Origin: Purshia tridentata
Lineage: Eukaryota > Streptophyta > Magnoliopsida > Rosales > Rosaceae
Reading direction: 5' to 3'
DNA: 24,002 nucleotides
Assembly: GCA_003254885.1 (NCBI GenBank)
Contig: QANT01009136.1
Coordinates: forward strand, 1 to 24,002
In this document: positions 1 through 11,171 of the stretch, in pieces
Position numbering within the stretch: position 1 is the first letter of the stretch
Layout of the letters: each line of letters opens with the position of its first letter
Position numbers and translations under genes: made by a program
Notes under the pieces: model-generated
Told to the model about the DNA's origin: nothing
Database searches by the model: none
Seen by the model: only the letters and a program-made list of their open reading frames with translations

Positions 1-2300
1 TTGTAAATAAATTTCAATTGTACCAATCAATTGATTGCTCCGGTTTGTTGGCTTTTATGTTATGGTTTAGCTCTAGGATTTTGGGCGCCCATTCTATATC
101 CTAGGAGGGGATGTGGTGAAAAGATGGGATTTACACTCAAAACTCAGGAAATGAAGTAGCTCGAATATATATATACAGACACACACCAACTCAGATATTG
201 GTACATAATCATTACTAGTTTGATTATTTTTTATGAGTTAATATATTTTTTTATACTTTTACTTGTTTGATTAATTTTTATGAGTTAATATTTTTTTATA
301 TTATATAATATAAACGGATATTATCATTTATTATTTCAAATTAAAAAATAGGAAACTAGATAATCTTGAATGTTTTAATTAAAAATGTCTGAATAGATAT
401 TATCTTTCGTAATTTTTAAAATTAATTCATATTAATTATCTTAATTTTAAGAGATAATATGAGTCAAAATTTAAAAAAGTCTATTGTTTGGACCTCAGTC
501 TAAAAAATTGGATTTAAGTCTTAATTTAAATTTCTATAAGGTTTTAGTCCGAATGACCCTTCAAAATTGGACCTATTTCTAATTATTCCATATACACAAT
601 TATACACATGAGTATATTATATGCCAAATATATAAATAATAGCTCAATATCATACAAAATCTTGGGTGTTTTAATGTCACGATGTAAAGTTATAATATAA
701 TCGATCAATCTACCTCCATCATATTGAAGGACAGCCATTTGATTGATTAAATAGGGCAGATAATAAATGCCGCACTGGACGGCTGTGGATTGTGGAGTCA
801 TTTAGGGATTTGAATTCCCAAAACTCGAGGAAAAAATATGGAACACGATTTGCATATATTACATAATTGAGTACATTTTACGCATCCGATTTTAATGCTT
901 CTTTGCTTCACGAGGCTTGAACTTTGGTACATTAACGCATGGATTATTTCCTATACTAATTTTTTAAATAGAAAGATCGGGATACCATACAATTAGGTAT
1001 TATATAAACATGTATTATTCTAAAGAGTGAAACTTTTTTTGTTTTCCATAACCTCGTTATGTTTCAAATATAATTAAGTATGGACACATAGTGAGAAATT
1101 ATATGATTAAACACACCATGTGATTAGATCTTAAAACATGGTTTGTCTTTGACAATTATATGTTGTTCTGGTGACCAATATACAATACCATCTAATTTTC
1201 TTTGATATACATCACTGCAATTACACAATTATTATGTAATTAACACACCGTCACTTACCACTTATATAATATTAAAATAGATTAAAATATGTGAGAATAA
1301 ATAAAGAAATATATTGATGGTCTTTTTTTTTAATATATGGATGATCTAGAAATACTGAATTTGATATAATCATGTTCTTTTGTTCCCTACCATTTAAATA
1401 TGTGAGAAATTAGTAACTATTTTAAATTTTAAATTTGTAATACCCCTGCCATTCAAACTAGTGATTATGCAAAAATGGAGTGACAGACCTTGTAACGTAC
1501 AATATTCTCTCATCCATCAAGCTCTTGTCATTATTATTGGCTCAGCTTTTCTTTTGGGCTTTGGCCCATCCCTACGGCCTACCCGGTACCCACCTGCCCA
1601 CTTTAATTTTCTTTTTAGTTATTTGTTATTATTACTAATAAGATGAAAGGGGTTCAACTCTCGAATGCCTTGGAAACTTCCACATTGCCTTGTTGCGTGT
1701 GAAGAATTCTAAATATTGGCTACTCGTGCCTGTGCATGTGACCCTCCAATTGTCCTACCCTACTCCCACATCACCATTTTACTATTTTTAAATAATTCCA
1801 ACCTTTACGGCTTTTTTTATTTTTTGGGTCAACAGAAAAATAAAAGAAGAAAATTTGAAAACCGACGCTCTGCTTGGCCTTATTTATTATAAATAATTCC
1901 AAGCTCTACCGCTTTCTTTATATTTTTGGGTTAACAGGAAAAAAGAAGAAAAATTGAAAACTGAAATCTGCTAGGCCTTCTGTATAAGGCCCAATACTCC
2001 AAAACCCCAACCTATACAATAACTGAAAATGTTCCATCTAATTCTTTCTAAGACTTAATTTTTGGAGACAGTTTAAGTAAGATATTCTCATTTATCTATA
2101 GATGAAGTCATGAAGATGTCCTCACTTAAAAGCTTTCTAACCAATTTTTTACCCAAAAAAAAGCTTTCTAATATTTTACATATTCAAATTTGAACTCCAT
2201 TATCATTAACAAGTCAAATGTATCATGTACGTATGTAATGAAAAAAATAAAACATTACCATTATGAAAAAACCAAATTTACGAAGAAAAGCCGCAGGGAA
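1..2300. other. AT-rich intergenic region upstream of the AGP31-like gene
   Basis: No coding gene is supported here. The only open frames are short (about 60-70 codons), lack homology I recognise and lie in very AT-rich sequence. A short imperfect direct repeat occurs at about 218-255 and 265-300 (shared core TGAGTTAATAT), and a longer imperfect tandem duplication lies at about 1790-1979. A pair of TGGGCT/GGCCCA motifs occurs near 1555-1568. The last 150 bases probably carry the proximal promoter of the following gene. Confidence 0.7.
1790..1979. repeat. Imperfect tandem duplication, about 100-bp period
   Basis: The segment starting at 1790 (AAATAATTCCAA) is repeated starting at 1891. Both copies continue through a CGGCTTT/CGCTTTC stretch, a T-rich run, GGGTCAACAG/GGGTTAACAG, an A/G-rich run, GAAAAC and a final GGCCTT. 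The copies differ by many substitutions and small indels, so the duplication is older than the others in this window. No coding role is visible. Confidence 0.7.
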
Positions 2301-2316
2301 TCAAGGCTTAAACCCC

Positions 2317-2323
2317 TATAAAA
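2317..2323 (+). promoter_or_regulatory. Probable TATA box of the AGP31-like gene
   Basis: TATAAAA lies 90 bases before the start codon at 2413. It is followed at the expected distance by a pyrimidine-rich stretch (about 2353-2382, CT repeats) typical of plant transcription starts and leaders. There is no ATG between that stretch and the start codon, so the leader appears free of upstream ORFs. Confidence 0.6.
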
Positions 2324-2412
2324 TTCACTCCCTTGACCCCTCATTCCATATCTCACTCTTTCTGCTCTCTTTCTCTCTCGCTGAAGAAAAGGTTTAGGGA
2401 AATAAAAAGAAA

Positions 2413-3407
2413 ATGGGTTTCTCCGCTGCCTTAAAAGCTCTAGTGCTTGTGCAGCTTTCAGTGCTTCTACTGAGTTGCTCCACCACTGTGTTTGGTGAAC
2501 AATCTCAGGCCGTTCCACCCATTCCTCCACGTCATCACGGTTACTACCACCACCCAGCAGCTGCTCCTGCCCACCCACCCGGCCACCACCACCACCACCA
2601 CCACCCAGCAGCTGCTCCTGCCCATCCACCCAGCCACCACCACCACCACCACCCTCACCCTCACCCTCCCACTGCCTCCCCGGTCCACCCACCGGTTCAC
2701 TCTCCCACTCACGCACCGGCTCACCCACCGGGTCACCACCACCACCACGGCCACCCACCGGCTCACTCTCCTACACACGCCCCGGCTCAGCCCCCAAGCC
2801 ATCACGCTCCACCGGCTCACCCCCCAAGCCATCACTCTCCACCGGCTCACCCCCCAAGCCCAACCCACCCACCGTTTCACCCCCCAAAGCCAAGCTTCCC
2901 TCCCAAGCGTCCCTTCCCAAGGAGCTTTGTAGCGGTTCAAGGCGTTGTCTTCGTCAAGTCCTGCAAGTACTACGGGGTTTCCACCCTCTTGGGTGCCTCA
3001 CCAGTCCTTGGTACGTAATATTTCAAACTTGTCTACACCTAAATTCATGTTTTCGTTTTAGAAAAAATTAAAATTGTTATTTATTTATTTTTTTGGTTGT
3101 GGCAGGTGCGACCGTGAAGCTGCAGTGCAACAACACCAAGTACCCACTAGTGGTGACTGCCAAGACAGACAAGAATGGCTACTTCTTCATCACAGCACCA
3201 AAGACCATCACCACATTTGGGGCTCACAAATGCAAGGCCTCACTCGTCTCAGCACCCCCCACCGCCGGAGTCTCCAAGCCGTCGGATTTACACGGCGGAC
3301 TCACCGGTTCTCTCTTGAGGCCCGAGAAGCCATTCTCGTCCAATAAGCTCCCCTTCCTTCTCTTCACCGTTGGCCCATTTGCCTTTGAGCCCAAATGCCC
3401 CCATTAA
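2413..3407 (+). CDS. AGP31: AGP31-like His/Pro-rich cell-wall protein with C-terminal PAC (Ole e 1-like) domain
   Basis: Two exons, 2413-3010 and 3106-3407, are joined across a 95-base GT-AG intron that splits a Gly codon (CTT-G|GT-GCG). The product is 299 residues. Residues 1 to about 28 form a hydrophobic signal peptide (LVLVQLSVLLLSC core). Residues 39-160 are a low-complexity region rich in Pro, His, Ala, Ser and Thr, with His runs at 58-64, 75-80 and 108-112 and repeats such as PAAAPAHPP and SPPAHPPS. Residues from about 171 to the end form a conserved Cys-containing domain (FVAVQGVVFVKSCKY, LQCNN, HKCKAS, PKCPH). This order (signal peptide, His-rich stretch, Pro-rich repeats, PAC domain) is that of the non-classical arabinogalactan proteins AGP30/AGP31 and carrot DcAGP1, which are secreted, O-glycosylated and bind other wall polymers. 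Metal binding by the His runs is inference. Orthology to AGP31 rather than AGP30 is not certain. Overlapping frames on both strands are shadows of the CAC/CCA repeats. Confidence 0.93.
2584..2756 (+). repeat. In-frame CAC microsatellite and minisatellite within the AGP31-like CDS
   Basis: Three runs of CAC codons (about 2584-2604, 2635-2652 and 2734-2748) sit inside roughly 50-base repeat units sharing CCAGCAGCTGCTCCTGCCCA. Downstream, about 30-base units sharing CCACCGGCTCACCCCCCAAG follow. All repeats keep the frame, so unit gain or loss changes only the length of the His/Pro-rich domain. Confidence 0.85.
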
Positions 3408-6400
3408 TTAGTTTCTCAGATGTTTATTAATTGTAATGTTGTCATCATCACTTTGTGTTACCGCTTAATTCCACCTAGGATAATGTGCTTTTGTTAGGGT
3501 TTCCCCAACATGGTTTGGAAGTGTAATGGCTGTTCGAAATTAGTGCTTGCTATTTGGGCCACAATAATGTATGAATAGTAATTTAAAGATTTGAATGTGT
3601 GGAAATTAAAGGTTTCTTAATTTTAACTTTTTTTGTCCAAAATATCTCAATTTTAATCTGGTTTTTATTTTTCTCTTGTCAATCTATATATGGCACATTG
3701 TATGAACATGTTTAATAATTGCACTATAAAAGACAACAATAATACTTATATGAGAAGAATTAGTCTTAATTAACTATATTTAACTCTGTAAAATTTGCTA
3801 CTTATGAAAATTAATAGTAGAATTAACTATTTTAACTTTTAGCGAAAGTGATTCAACGGTCATAAGCTGTTGTGCTTGTCTTATGGCAGACATTGTCGTC
3901 TTGTGGGTGTAGCTTTTTCTGTGTGGTAATGAATAAAGAAAGCAAAAAATTCAAATATAGGCGTGCATGCATGCAGTGACAGTGTGTTGCAGAGAGGTCC
4001 TCTCGGCCATTGGATTCCAAATAAAGGTCATTCATCATGTCGTATTAACCCAATCAGGGTAAAGGGTCCTGTACAGTGTTTTGGGAACTTTTTACCAAAC
4101 AAAAGAAAGATGGATCCTAAAGGATAAGGGGCAACATTATTGATCAACACTAGAGTTGGGAGTTAATTAATTCATCAACAAAAATTATGGTGGAGCCAAA
4201 ATAATAATGTATCCTTGTAAAAATTCCAAATCCTTGTTGTAATATACTAAATTCTAAACTAGACACCATTGATCCAAATAGGACTGCCGATTTTAAACCA
4301 CTAAAATGTAGGACTGAAGATTTGAAAGTTTAATTAATTCATACTGCTCTTGTGAAAAGCAATAGCAAGGTATATGTCCATGCTGACCATGCCTACTTTG
4401 TATGTCAATTAATGTGATGCTTCAAGGTGGGATACATTTGAAATTGTAATTCTTGTTCCTTTATGACCATTTGCTATTGTCTTTCTATTAATGCTAAATG
4501 TCGGTCAATGCTTGACTATGTTAGTTATTATGGATTTTCATCTTTTTGTGACTCATGAGCCCACCCACCACCTACTGTACATGGCATCCTAAAATGCTTA
4601 AGAATTGACTTCCACATATCAATTCTTGCATTGAGAATTGTTTAAATTGATGACACAAATTTTTTTCTTTTTAACCAATTAATTAGTATTCTAACAATAT
4701 TTTTCTCTATAATATTAGAAAGGTATTAAATTTATATTCTCTCTCTAAACTTTTTTTTTAAAAAGAGACTTTTTTTTGGGGCAGAATTTATGTACTGTTT
4801 GACTTATTTTTTACTTGCATGTATGAACACTTTTATTTTTGGGCAGTTGTGTATGTACAGTTTAAGCAAGTAGAATATTTAACAAAACATAAATTGTCGG
4901 TATCATTGCTGTAACAATTTAATTTCCTGCAAAATATTTAAGTGATGCACTTGCAACATAATGATAATGAAACTACACATGCTAATATCATATTTTCCAC
5001 TCATGCCTCAGCTCGTACAAATTAATCACTGATTTCATCACGTTTTCTCAAGACTCTATTATTATTACAAGTAATCTTGGGAAAGCATATTCTCAGAGTC
5101 AGAGATAACCACAAACGACGTCGTACTAAACTAGCTGGTGGGAAGCTCCTAGTAAACTAATTTATGGGTTTACCGTCTGTCTGTCACATGAGATTTTGGC
5201 CAGGTAGAGACTTTAATTTTTAATCCCTAGTAATAATGATGATAATTAATACTTTTCGGTTTCAACAATTTTGGTGGTAAATTGGTAATTTAAGTTCAAA
5301 GAAGTTGTCAGTGGGTATGGACCAATGATCAACGGGACACTTTTGCTGCAACCCAAAACCTAAGTGAGTTTCACGAGAAAGTAAATAAATAAACAAGGCT
5401 TATTTTCACTTTTGTTTCTATCATTATTTTGGACTGAATTCTTATTTAGCTCTTATATTTGGTGGTAAATTGGTAATTTAAGTTCAAAGAAGCTGTCAGT
5501 GGGTATGGACCAATGATCAACGGGACACTTCCCAAAACCTAAGTGAGTTTCACGAGAAAGTAAATAAATAAACAAGGCTTATTTTCACTTTTGTTTCTAC
5601 CATTATTTTGGACTGAATTCTTATTTAGCTCTTATAATTTTAATAATTCTAATTTTAGTGATGTATAATATAAACTGTTGTCATTCAAAAATAAATTTAA
5701 CATTTGGTTCACTAATTCACAAATTTCATAGTGATTTGTTAATAAATTTTAAAATATATAATTAAAAGTACAATAATTTGTAAAATATAATAAATATAAT
5801 AATTTAATAAATACAAATGTTACTTATCCTTAAATTGAACAATGTATCAAATAGAAGTTAATTTAACACAATTAAAAGTTAAAACTACGAAAATAAAAAT
5901 GAATTTGGCTAATGAAGAAATAAAGATGCCTGAACATTGACCAACTTCAGTTTTCAAAGATATTCATAAAGTTGGGCCCCATTGTGGGTTTCCAGTTTCC
6001 AATGCCAAGTTTAAATCAAACATATAGATTGTGACGCTTTCTTTGGGCCTTTTTATTCTGAGGCCCATTGTGGTGAAAGATTGTGTTTGGTTTTGGCTAT
6101 ACTTAACACGTTGACGTCCTTTTTGAAGTGTGAAGTTGCAGTTTTTGTATTGGCTTCACAACGGAATGCTATGAGACCACTAATTTCTGACCTCCCATAT
6201 TTGTTTAGTTTTTTTTTGGCCAGGCGCGTACAACGAAAATGACTGAAAGCGTTGACCATTCTAATATGGAATGAACCATGATGAAGGCGAAAACAATGGT
6301 TTTTGTTTTACTTGCATGCGCCGCTAATTAAGCAAACATTTGTAAAACAACCAAATTGATCTATTTAAGGTTATTGTAGAAATCTCAAATATTGACAAGT

Positions 6401-6420
6401 TGGGTTGGGGGACATAAACA
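3408..6420. other. Intergenic region between the AGP31-like and NANA-like genes
   Basis: This holds the 3' UTR of the AGP31-like gene (first few hundred bases, T-rich) and then AT-rich DNA with no supportable gene. Short frames at 3853-4038 and 6053-6259 on the - strand have no recognisable features. Notable items are an RY-type GCATGCATGCA at about 3964-3974 and a recent tandem duplication at 5273-5636. Confidence 0.7.
5273..5636. repeat. Recent tandem duplication, about 188-bp unit
   Basis: Copy 1 starts at 5273 and copy 2 at 5461, both with GGTGGTAAATTGGTAATTTA. Copy 1 runs to about 5457 and copy 2 to about 5636. By eye the copies differ by two substitutions (GTTGTC/GCTGTC and TCTATC/TCTACC) and a 9-base stretch, TTGCTGCAA, present only in copy 1 at about 5343-5351. 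Near identity indicates a young event. Neither copy has coding potential. It lies about 0.9 kb upstream of the aspartic protease start codon. Confidence 0.92.
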
Positions 6421-6423
6421 CTT

Positions 6424-6430
6424 TATATAG
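6424..6430 (+). promoter_or_regulatory. Probable TATA box of the NANA-like protease gene
   Basis: TATATAG within CACTTTATATAGCCCCC lies 108 bases before the chosen start codon, a usual distance for a plant promoter with a leader of about 70-80 bases. No other TATA-like motif lies closer in a suitable context. Confidence 0.55.
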
Positions 6431-6531
6431 CCCCCTAAGCCGCCTGCCTGAATTTTAAGTTTGGGTTGGGAACAAAGGAAACCCAACCCACCTTCATTAA
6501 TTTCATTCATTTTCATTGACAAAACCGATCG

Positions 6532-8080
6532 ATGATGATGAAGTGGAGGGCAGATAATATTTCAGTGCGGTTGTTGATCATGTTGTTGGTTTCAAGCATT
6601 AGCATTGAGGATAATGGAAATGCTTTTGTGTTTGCTAATGATTCACTTGCAGTGGATGAAGGCATGAAGTTTGAGCTAATACACAGAGACTCATTACCAG
6701 AATTGAATGGGACGAGGAAGAGTCAGCAACAAGTTATCAAAGAGAGGCACCAGAGAGATCTGGTTCGGCGGGAAATGGTGTCCCACAGAATGCTAAGTCA
6801 GAGGCACAGAACGGGCAGGCGAAGAACACGTCCATGCATGGAAATGCCAATGAATTCGGCTTACGATTGGGGGATGGCGGAGTACCTGGTGGAAGTGAAA
6901 GTTGGGACACCTCCACAAAAATTCAGGTTGATTGCGGACACAGGGAGTGACTTGACGTGGATGCATTGCAGTTGCGGCAGTAAGTGTGGGAAGCACAGTG
7001 ACAGAGCAAAGGTGAACAACACCAAGGTGTTTCTTGCAGATCGCTCTTCCACCTTCAAAACTGTGCCATGCTCTTCCCATTTGTGCCGGACTGAATTTTC
7101 TGAGAAAATGGCTGCTATCGACACCTGCCCCTCCCCATTAGCCCCTTGCAGCTATAATTACAGGTAACTACTTACACTGAATATGTTTCTTTCTGTCCAT
7201 GTATGTGTATTAATTTACAAATGACCATAAGTGCTCAATTGATTTGATGCTTATTTTCATAAGCTACATACAAGGATCTGGTGCACTTGGGCACTTTGCC
7301 CATGAGACAGTAAGTGTAGCCCTCACAAATGGCACAAAAACAAGGCTGGACAATGTGGTAGTTGGGTGCACAAGGGAGTACATCAAGGCAGGCAAATCAG
7401 GCATAAGTGAAGGCATATTGGGATTGGGCTTTGGCGACTACTCGTTTACAAGAAAAGCTGCTGATACCTTTGGAGGCAAGTTCTCCTATTGTCTAGTTGA
7501 CCACTTCAGCCACGCCAATGTCTCAAACTACCTCAAAATTGGTCCTACCAAAGAACTTTCATTGCTCAAGAGAATGAAATATACAGAACTGTTTTTGACG
7601 AGTGGTCCATTTTATGGTATAACAATAAAGGGCATATCAGTTGGGAGTACACTGATAAAGATACCAAGAAGTGTTTGGGATCCAAATGCAGATGGTGGAA
7701 CCATTCTTGATTCAGGCACAAGCCTCACACATCTGGCCCAACCAGCTTACAAGCCTGTCATGGCTGCACTTATCAAGGCTTTGTCAAAATATCCACAAAT
7801 CACTAAAGATGTGGAACCACTTGACTTCTGCTTCAATGCCACAACATTTGATGAGTCTTCCGTGCCACATTTGACATTTCATATGGCAGGTGGAACTCGA
7901 TTTCAGCCACCCGTCAAGAGCTATATTATTGATTTTGCATCTCAGATCAAATGTATTGGACTTGTCCCCTTAGAACAGCCTGGTCCTTCTATTATTGGCA
8001 ACATAATGCAGCAAAACCATTTGTGGGAATTTGATTTTGCTTTAGAGAAACTGGGCTTTGCTCTTTCCACCTGCCTCTAG
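6532..8080 (+). CDS. NANA: NANA-like A1-family aspartic protease
   Basis: Exons 6532-7163 and 7264-8080 flank a 100-base GT-AG intron; codon 211 is split (AG|C, Ser). The product is 482 residues. An N-terminal hydrophobic stretch (about 12-25) suggests targeting to the secretory pathway; the Arabidopsis relative is reported as plastid-localised, so the destination is open. A propeptide-like basic region with FELIHRDS (47-54) follows. The two catalytic motifs are DTGS at 136-139 and DSGTS beginning at D360. The nepenthesin-type Cys-rich insert follows the first motif (CSCGSKCGKH), and CSYNYSY, KFSYCLVDH and GNIMQQNHLWEFD match the NANA subgroup of plant pepsin-like proteases. Both catalytic Asp and the C-terminal Cys are present, so it looks active. 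Three tandem ATG codons begin the frame; the first is used here. Arabidopsis NANA is linked to carbohydrate metabolism; the same role here is inference. Confidence 0.93.
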
Positions 8081-8725
8081 TTTTCTTTTAATTCCTTATC
8101 CATTCATATTCATGTTTCTTGTAATTCTCTCCTCCTTCCGTCTCTTTCTTTCTTCTCATACCTAAAAATTATGTATTAAATTCATCTTGTATTCACCACT
8201 TTCACCATATTTATATTCACGTTCTTGCATTAATCCAACTGCTTCTCATGCTTTTACTTTACTCTTCTTATACCTTTAATGCCCAAAAGCATCAGTTTTG
8301 TAATGTAAATTTTCAGAACACAATCTGTGCCGATGAAGCTAAACAAGACAGGCCAGTAATCAATACATCATTTCCATTGATTAATTAGGCATAAAGATTT
8401 CTCAAAAGAAAAATGCAAAGGCAGATAAACCAAGTCAGCTACACAATATCAAGACAAAAGTTATATAAAACCAAGCATAACAAATCAACAAGCCCTCAAA
8501 AACCATTCCAATGGCTTACTAATATTATCGAACCAGTATAAAAGAACGCAAGCTGCAAACGCTCACAAATTACTTTATGCCAATGATGCAATAAAAAAGT
8601 CTGCCAACTTCAGATACAAGTCTTTGAATGGGCAAGCATGCATATTCTCTCCTCTTCCCCATTGCAACAATTAGAGTCGTAACCAGGTCGTCTCCTTTGT
8701 TGTCAAAAGTGAAATCAGTTTTCAT
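8081..8725. other. Convergent 3' ends: protease 3' UTR and probable eIF3d 3' UTR exon
   Basis: The + strand protease gene and the - strand eIF3d gene converge here. The first 200 bases after 8080 are T/C-rich and look like the protease 3' UTR. On the - strand, 8725 is preceded by a good splice acceptor (TGACTGCAG), and 8725 down to about 8330 may be the terminal non-coding exon of eIF3d. The polyadenylation sites cannot be placed from sequence alone, and the two transcripts may overlap. Confidence 0.45.
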
Positions 8726-9470
8726 CTGCAGTCACCAACCAAATCAACTATAAGGTTTAATAATTATCCAATTCATATTATGATCAAAAGTCACATTGAT
8801 TGTACTGTACATTAGGCAATATGCGTGCAAGATAAACTTCATTAGCTTGAGGTGAAAGATAGTATAAGAAATTTTACACAATTTATTAGTAACCTCAACA
8901 AGAAGATGGGCGCATTTGTCAAAGAACTGACGAATTCAATCCTAGACCTGTAAAAGGCGGTGGGGGGAGATGTGGCAACTACTCCAATTCTTAAAAAAAT
9001 TCAATGGAAAGAGTGAGTTTGCCAGTGCACGAGCATCCTAAGGAAAAGGATTGATGGTTGCTCTCAAGTTGAACTACAGCTAATGTTCAAGGGTGGTAAA
9101 TAAAATCACTATGTAACACCCATCAGCCAAGATTAAGTCAAAACAATTGGCCAAAACAAGCTACCTTTCAATCTCCTCATTATTCTCACATACCAATTTT
9201 CAACAACAATACTCTCTCTATCTGTTTGACCTACATTGTAAGAAATAATCTATGAAAAGGCCAAAAAGCTAGATTTATCCAGTCTAAGTTTGTACGAGCA
9301 AAGCAAAAACAATATTATTATCTAACCCAAAATTATTTGCATCTATAGGGTCCACTTAACACATTCAAACTGAAACCAGCAAGACATAGAATATCATTAC
9401 GCAGGGTCATCTAAAACGGTAAGCAATATGTAAGAAACAACATAGCTAACATTGCAGGTAGAAAGATTAC
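8726..9470 (-). other. Probable 3' UTR intron of eIF3d
   Basis: The eIF3d stop codon (TAA, 9476-9474) is followed by GGG and then GTAATC, a usable donor at 9470-9469. A good acceptor, CTGCAG, ends at 8726. The enclosed 745 bases are non-coding on both strands. An intron starting within about 5 bases of the stop would not be expected to trigger nonsense-mediated decay. The placement is inferred from splice motifs; no transcript evidence is available here. Confidence 0.45.
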
Positions 9471-9473
9471 CCC

Positions 9474-11171
9474 TTAAGCTTTAGCATCAGCCTCCTTATC
9501 CTCCACATCAGTTGCAGCAACATTTGGCTCGGCGCCTTGGCCATCCTCAGTGGGGGGCTGAGCTTGCTCGTCCTCCGGCAGTGGTTCCTCCACATAATCA
9601 TTCTCAAACGCATCCGGTGGCACCTCATAGATCCTAACTTGAGGCTTAGACGGATCCTTAACAAGCACATACTTGCCCTCATTCAATTTCATGCACAAGT
9701 CCACAATAGACTTGACAATTCCCCACATACTGGACGTGTTCAGATTAATCTGCGAGGCAAACTCCCTCGGCTTGTATCCAACCACAGCCAGAATCACATG
9801 GTTGAAGTGATCACGAGGATGAACCCTCGAAACGTACCCCAACTTCATCAAATCGGCGCTGGCCAAAAGCGCTTGGGCGGTCCATTTGGCCAACTTGTTA
9901 GCATTGTTCTTGAGCTCAGTTGCCAAAACCGCACCCCTTTGAGTCTCCAACTTCTGCCTCCAATCCACACCAGAATACTTGGGGTCAAACTCATTAAGCG
10001 CATTCAGAGTCAAAAATGACCTCTGATTATTAACCTCCATAACACTCTGAACCTCGCACCGCGCAACTAGAAACATATCATCGTCAAGCTTCCACCTTCT
10101 GTAACGGTACGCCACGGAGGCAACCTCCTCGCCTTCGTTCGCAAATGGATTTGGCTCGTCGAATGTGACCTTATTCCCATCTCTAATCAAAACCTGCTGC
10201 GAGAAATTCTGATTAATGTAAGCGGCCTCAACGCTCAATGAGTAAGCCGAATTGATATCGTCCTTTGCTTCGGGCAGGGGCTCCTGCGAGGTCTCATGGA
10301 CCGAAAGCAAATCGAGCTGCGACCCATCGCGCTTGTCGAAAAACAACTTGTTCCCAACTCGCTGAACCACAATGTCCCAAGAGTAAACTGACCTGGGGGC
10401 GCACATGAGCGTAGAGAGAATGGTGTCGGTGGCGAAGACTGTGGCCTTGTCCTCATTGGCGAGGCGGCGGATGACGGGGTCGTCGGTGGTGGTGACCTTG
10501 AAGAAGTTGCGGTTCTTGAATCTCTCGAGGCGACGCTCATTCTTGGGCGTTATGCGATCGCATGAGCGGTCGTAGAACTCGAGCGCGCCGCAGAGGAGGA
10601 GGTCCTCGGGCTCAGGGACGGTGAAGGAGAGCTTGGAGAAGGTGGAGAAGGGGATCTGGTCGAGCATGTTCCACTCGGGCTGGATGTCCACAGACGATTT
10701 TAACACGGCAGCCTCGCGGCGGGGCATGTTCACGTTCGATCGGTTCATGTTGTAGAGGCGGTCGCGCCGGGCGCGTTCCTTCTCGGCATCGCGCTTCTTG
10801 GCCTCCACCTCCTCATCGCGGCGGTGCGGGAGCTGCCGCTGCTGCTGGAACCGCCACTTGGGGCCGAACTTCGGCCGCGGTGGGGGCTTTCCGTCCACCA
10901 GGCGGAAGGAGGCGTCGTCGTCGGCGGAGGCCGGGAAGGAGTCGTCGTTCGCGAAGTCGAAGACGGAATCAGACGGGTTCTTGGGCCGGGACGGGTTGTT
11001 GAAGGTGCGGGTCCAGTCCGCGATCCGGCCCAGCTTCTCAGAGCGGGAAAAGGGGGCAAAGGGCACGTTCAGTGGCAGGTTCGAGGTGGTGCTCGCGGCA
11101 GCGCTGCTGTCTGGCGGGCCCCACCCGTCAGGGTTAAATGGGACCCCTCCCACTTCGAAGCCTTCCGCCAT
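9474..11171 (-). CDS. EIF3D: Eukaryotic translation initiation factor 3 subunit d (eIF3d)
   Basis: A single uninterrupted frame of 565 residues starts at the ATG at 11171 and ends with TAA at 9474. Human eIF3d is about 550 residues, so this is full length. The N-terminus has the conserved FNPDGWGPP motif and LPLNVPFAPFSRSEKLGRIADW. Next come a basic, Gln/Arg-rich segment (about 105-145), then the large conserved domain (DQIPFSTFSKL, GALEFYDRSCDRITPKNE, then ATDTILSTLMCAPRSVYSWD, then YRYRRWKLDDD). The end is an acidic, Ala/Glu/Asp-rich tail (about 525-565). eIF3d is a peripheral subunit of the cytoplasmic eIF3 complex; in animals it binds the mRNA cap directly. The coding sequence is GC-richer at its 5' end (10400-11170) than at its 3' end, a gradient common in plant genes. 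Large open frames on the opposite strand and in other frames follow from this composition. Confidence 0.97.
   Translation of the reverse strand: MAEGFEVGGVPFNPDGWGPPDSSAAASTTSNLPLNVPFAPFSRSEKLGRIADWTRTFNNPSRPKNPSDSVFDFANDDSFPASADDDASFRLVDGKPPPRPKFGPKWRFQQQRQLPHRRDEEVEAKKRDAEKERARRDRLYNMNRSNVNMPRREAAVLKSSVDIQPEWNMLDQIPFSTFSKLSFTVPEPEDLLLCGALEFYDRSCDRITPKNERRLERFKNRNFFKVTTTDDPVIRRLANEDKATVFATDTILSTLMCAPRSVYSWDIVVQRVGNKLFFDKRDGSQLDLLSVHETSQEPLPEAKDDINSAYSLSVEAAYINQNFSQQVLIRDGNKVTFDEPNPFANEGEEVASVAYRYRRWKLDDDMFLVARCEVQSVMEVNNQRSFLTLNALNEFDPKYSGVDWRQKLETQRGAVLATELKNNANKLAKWTAQALLASADLMKLGYVSRVHPRDHFNHVILAVVGYKPREFASQINLNTSSMWGIVKSIVDLCMKLNEGKYVLVKDPSKPQVRIYEVPPDAFENDYVEEPLPEDEQAQPPTEDGQGAEPNVAATDVEDKEADAKA

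Noticed and set aside
2261..2940. Long frames antisense to, or in other frames of, the AGP31-like exon (Gly/Val-rich 165 and 157 codons; Thr-rich 146 codons)
   Set aside because: They are read-outs of CAC/CCA repeat DNA in other frames, lack any domain and conflict with a complete gene that has a signal peptide and conserved C-terminal domain.
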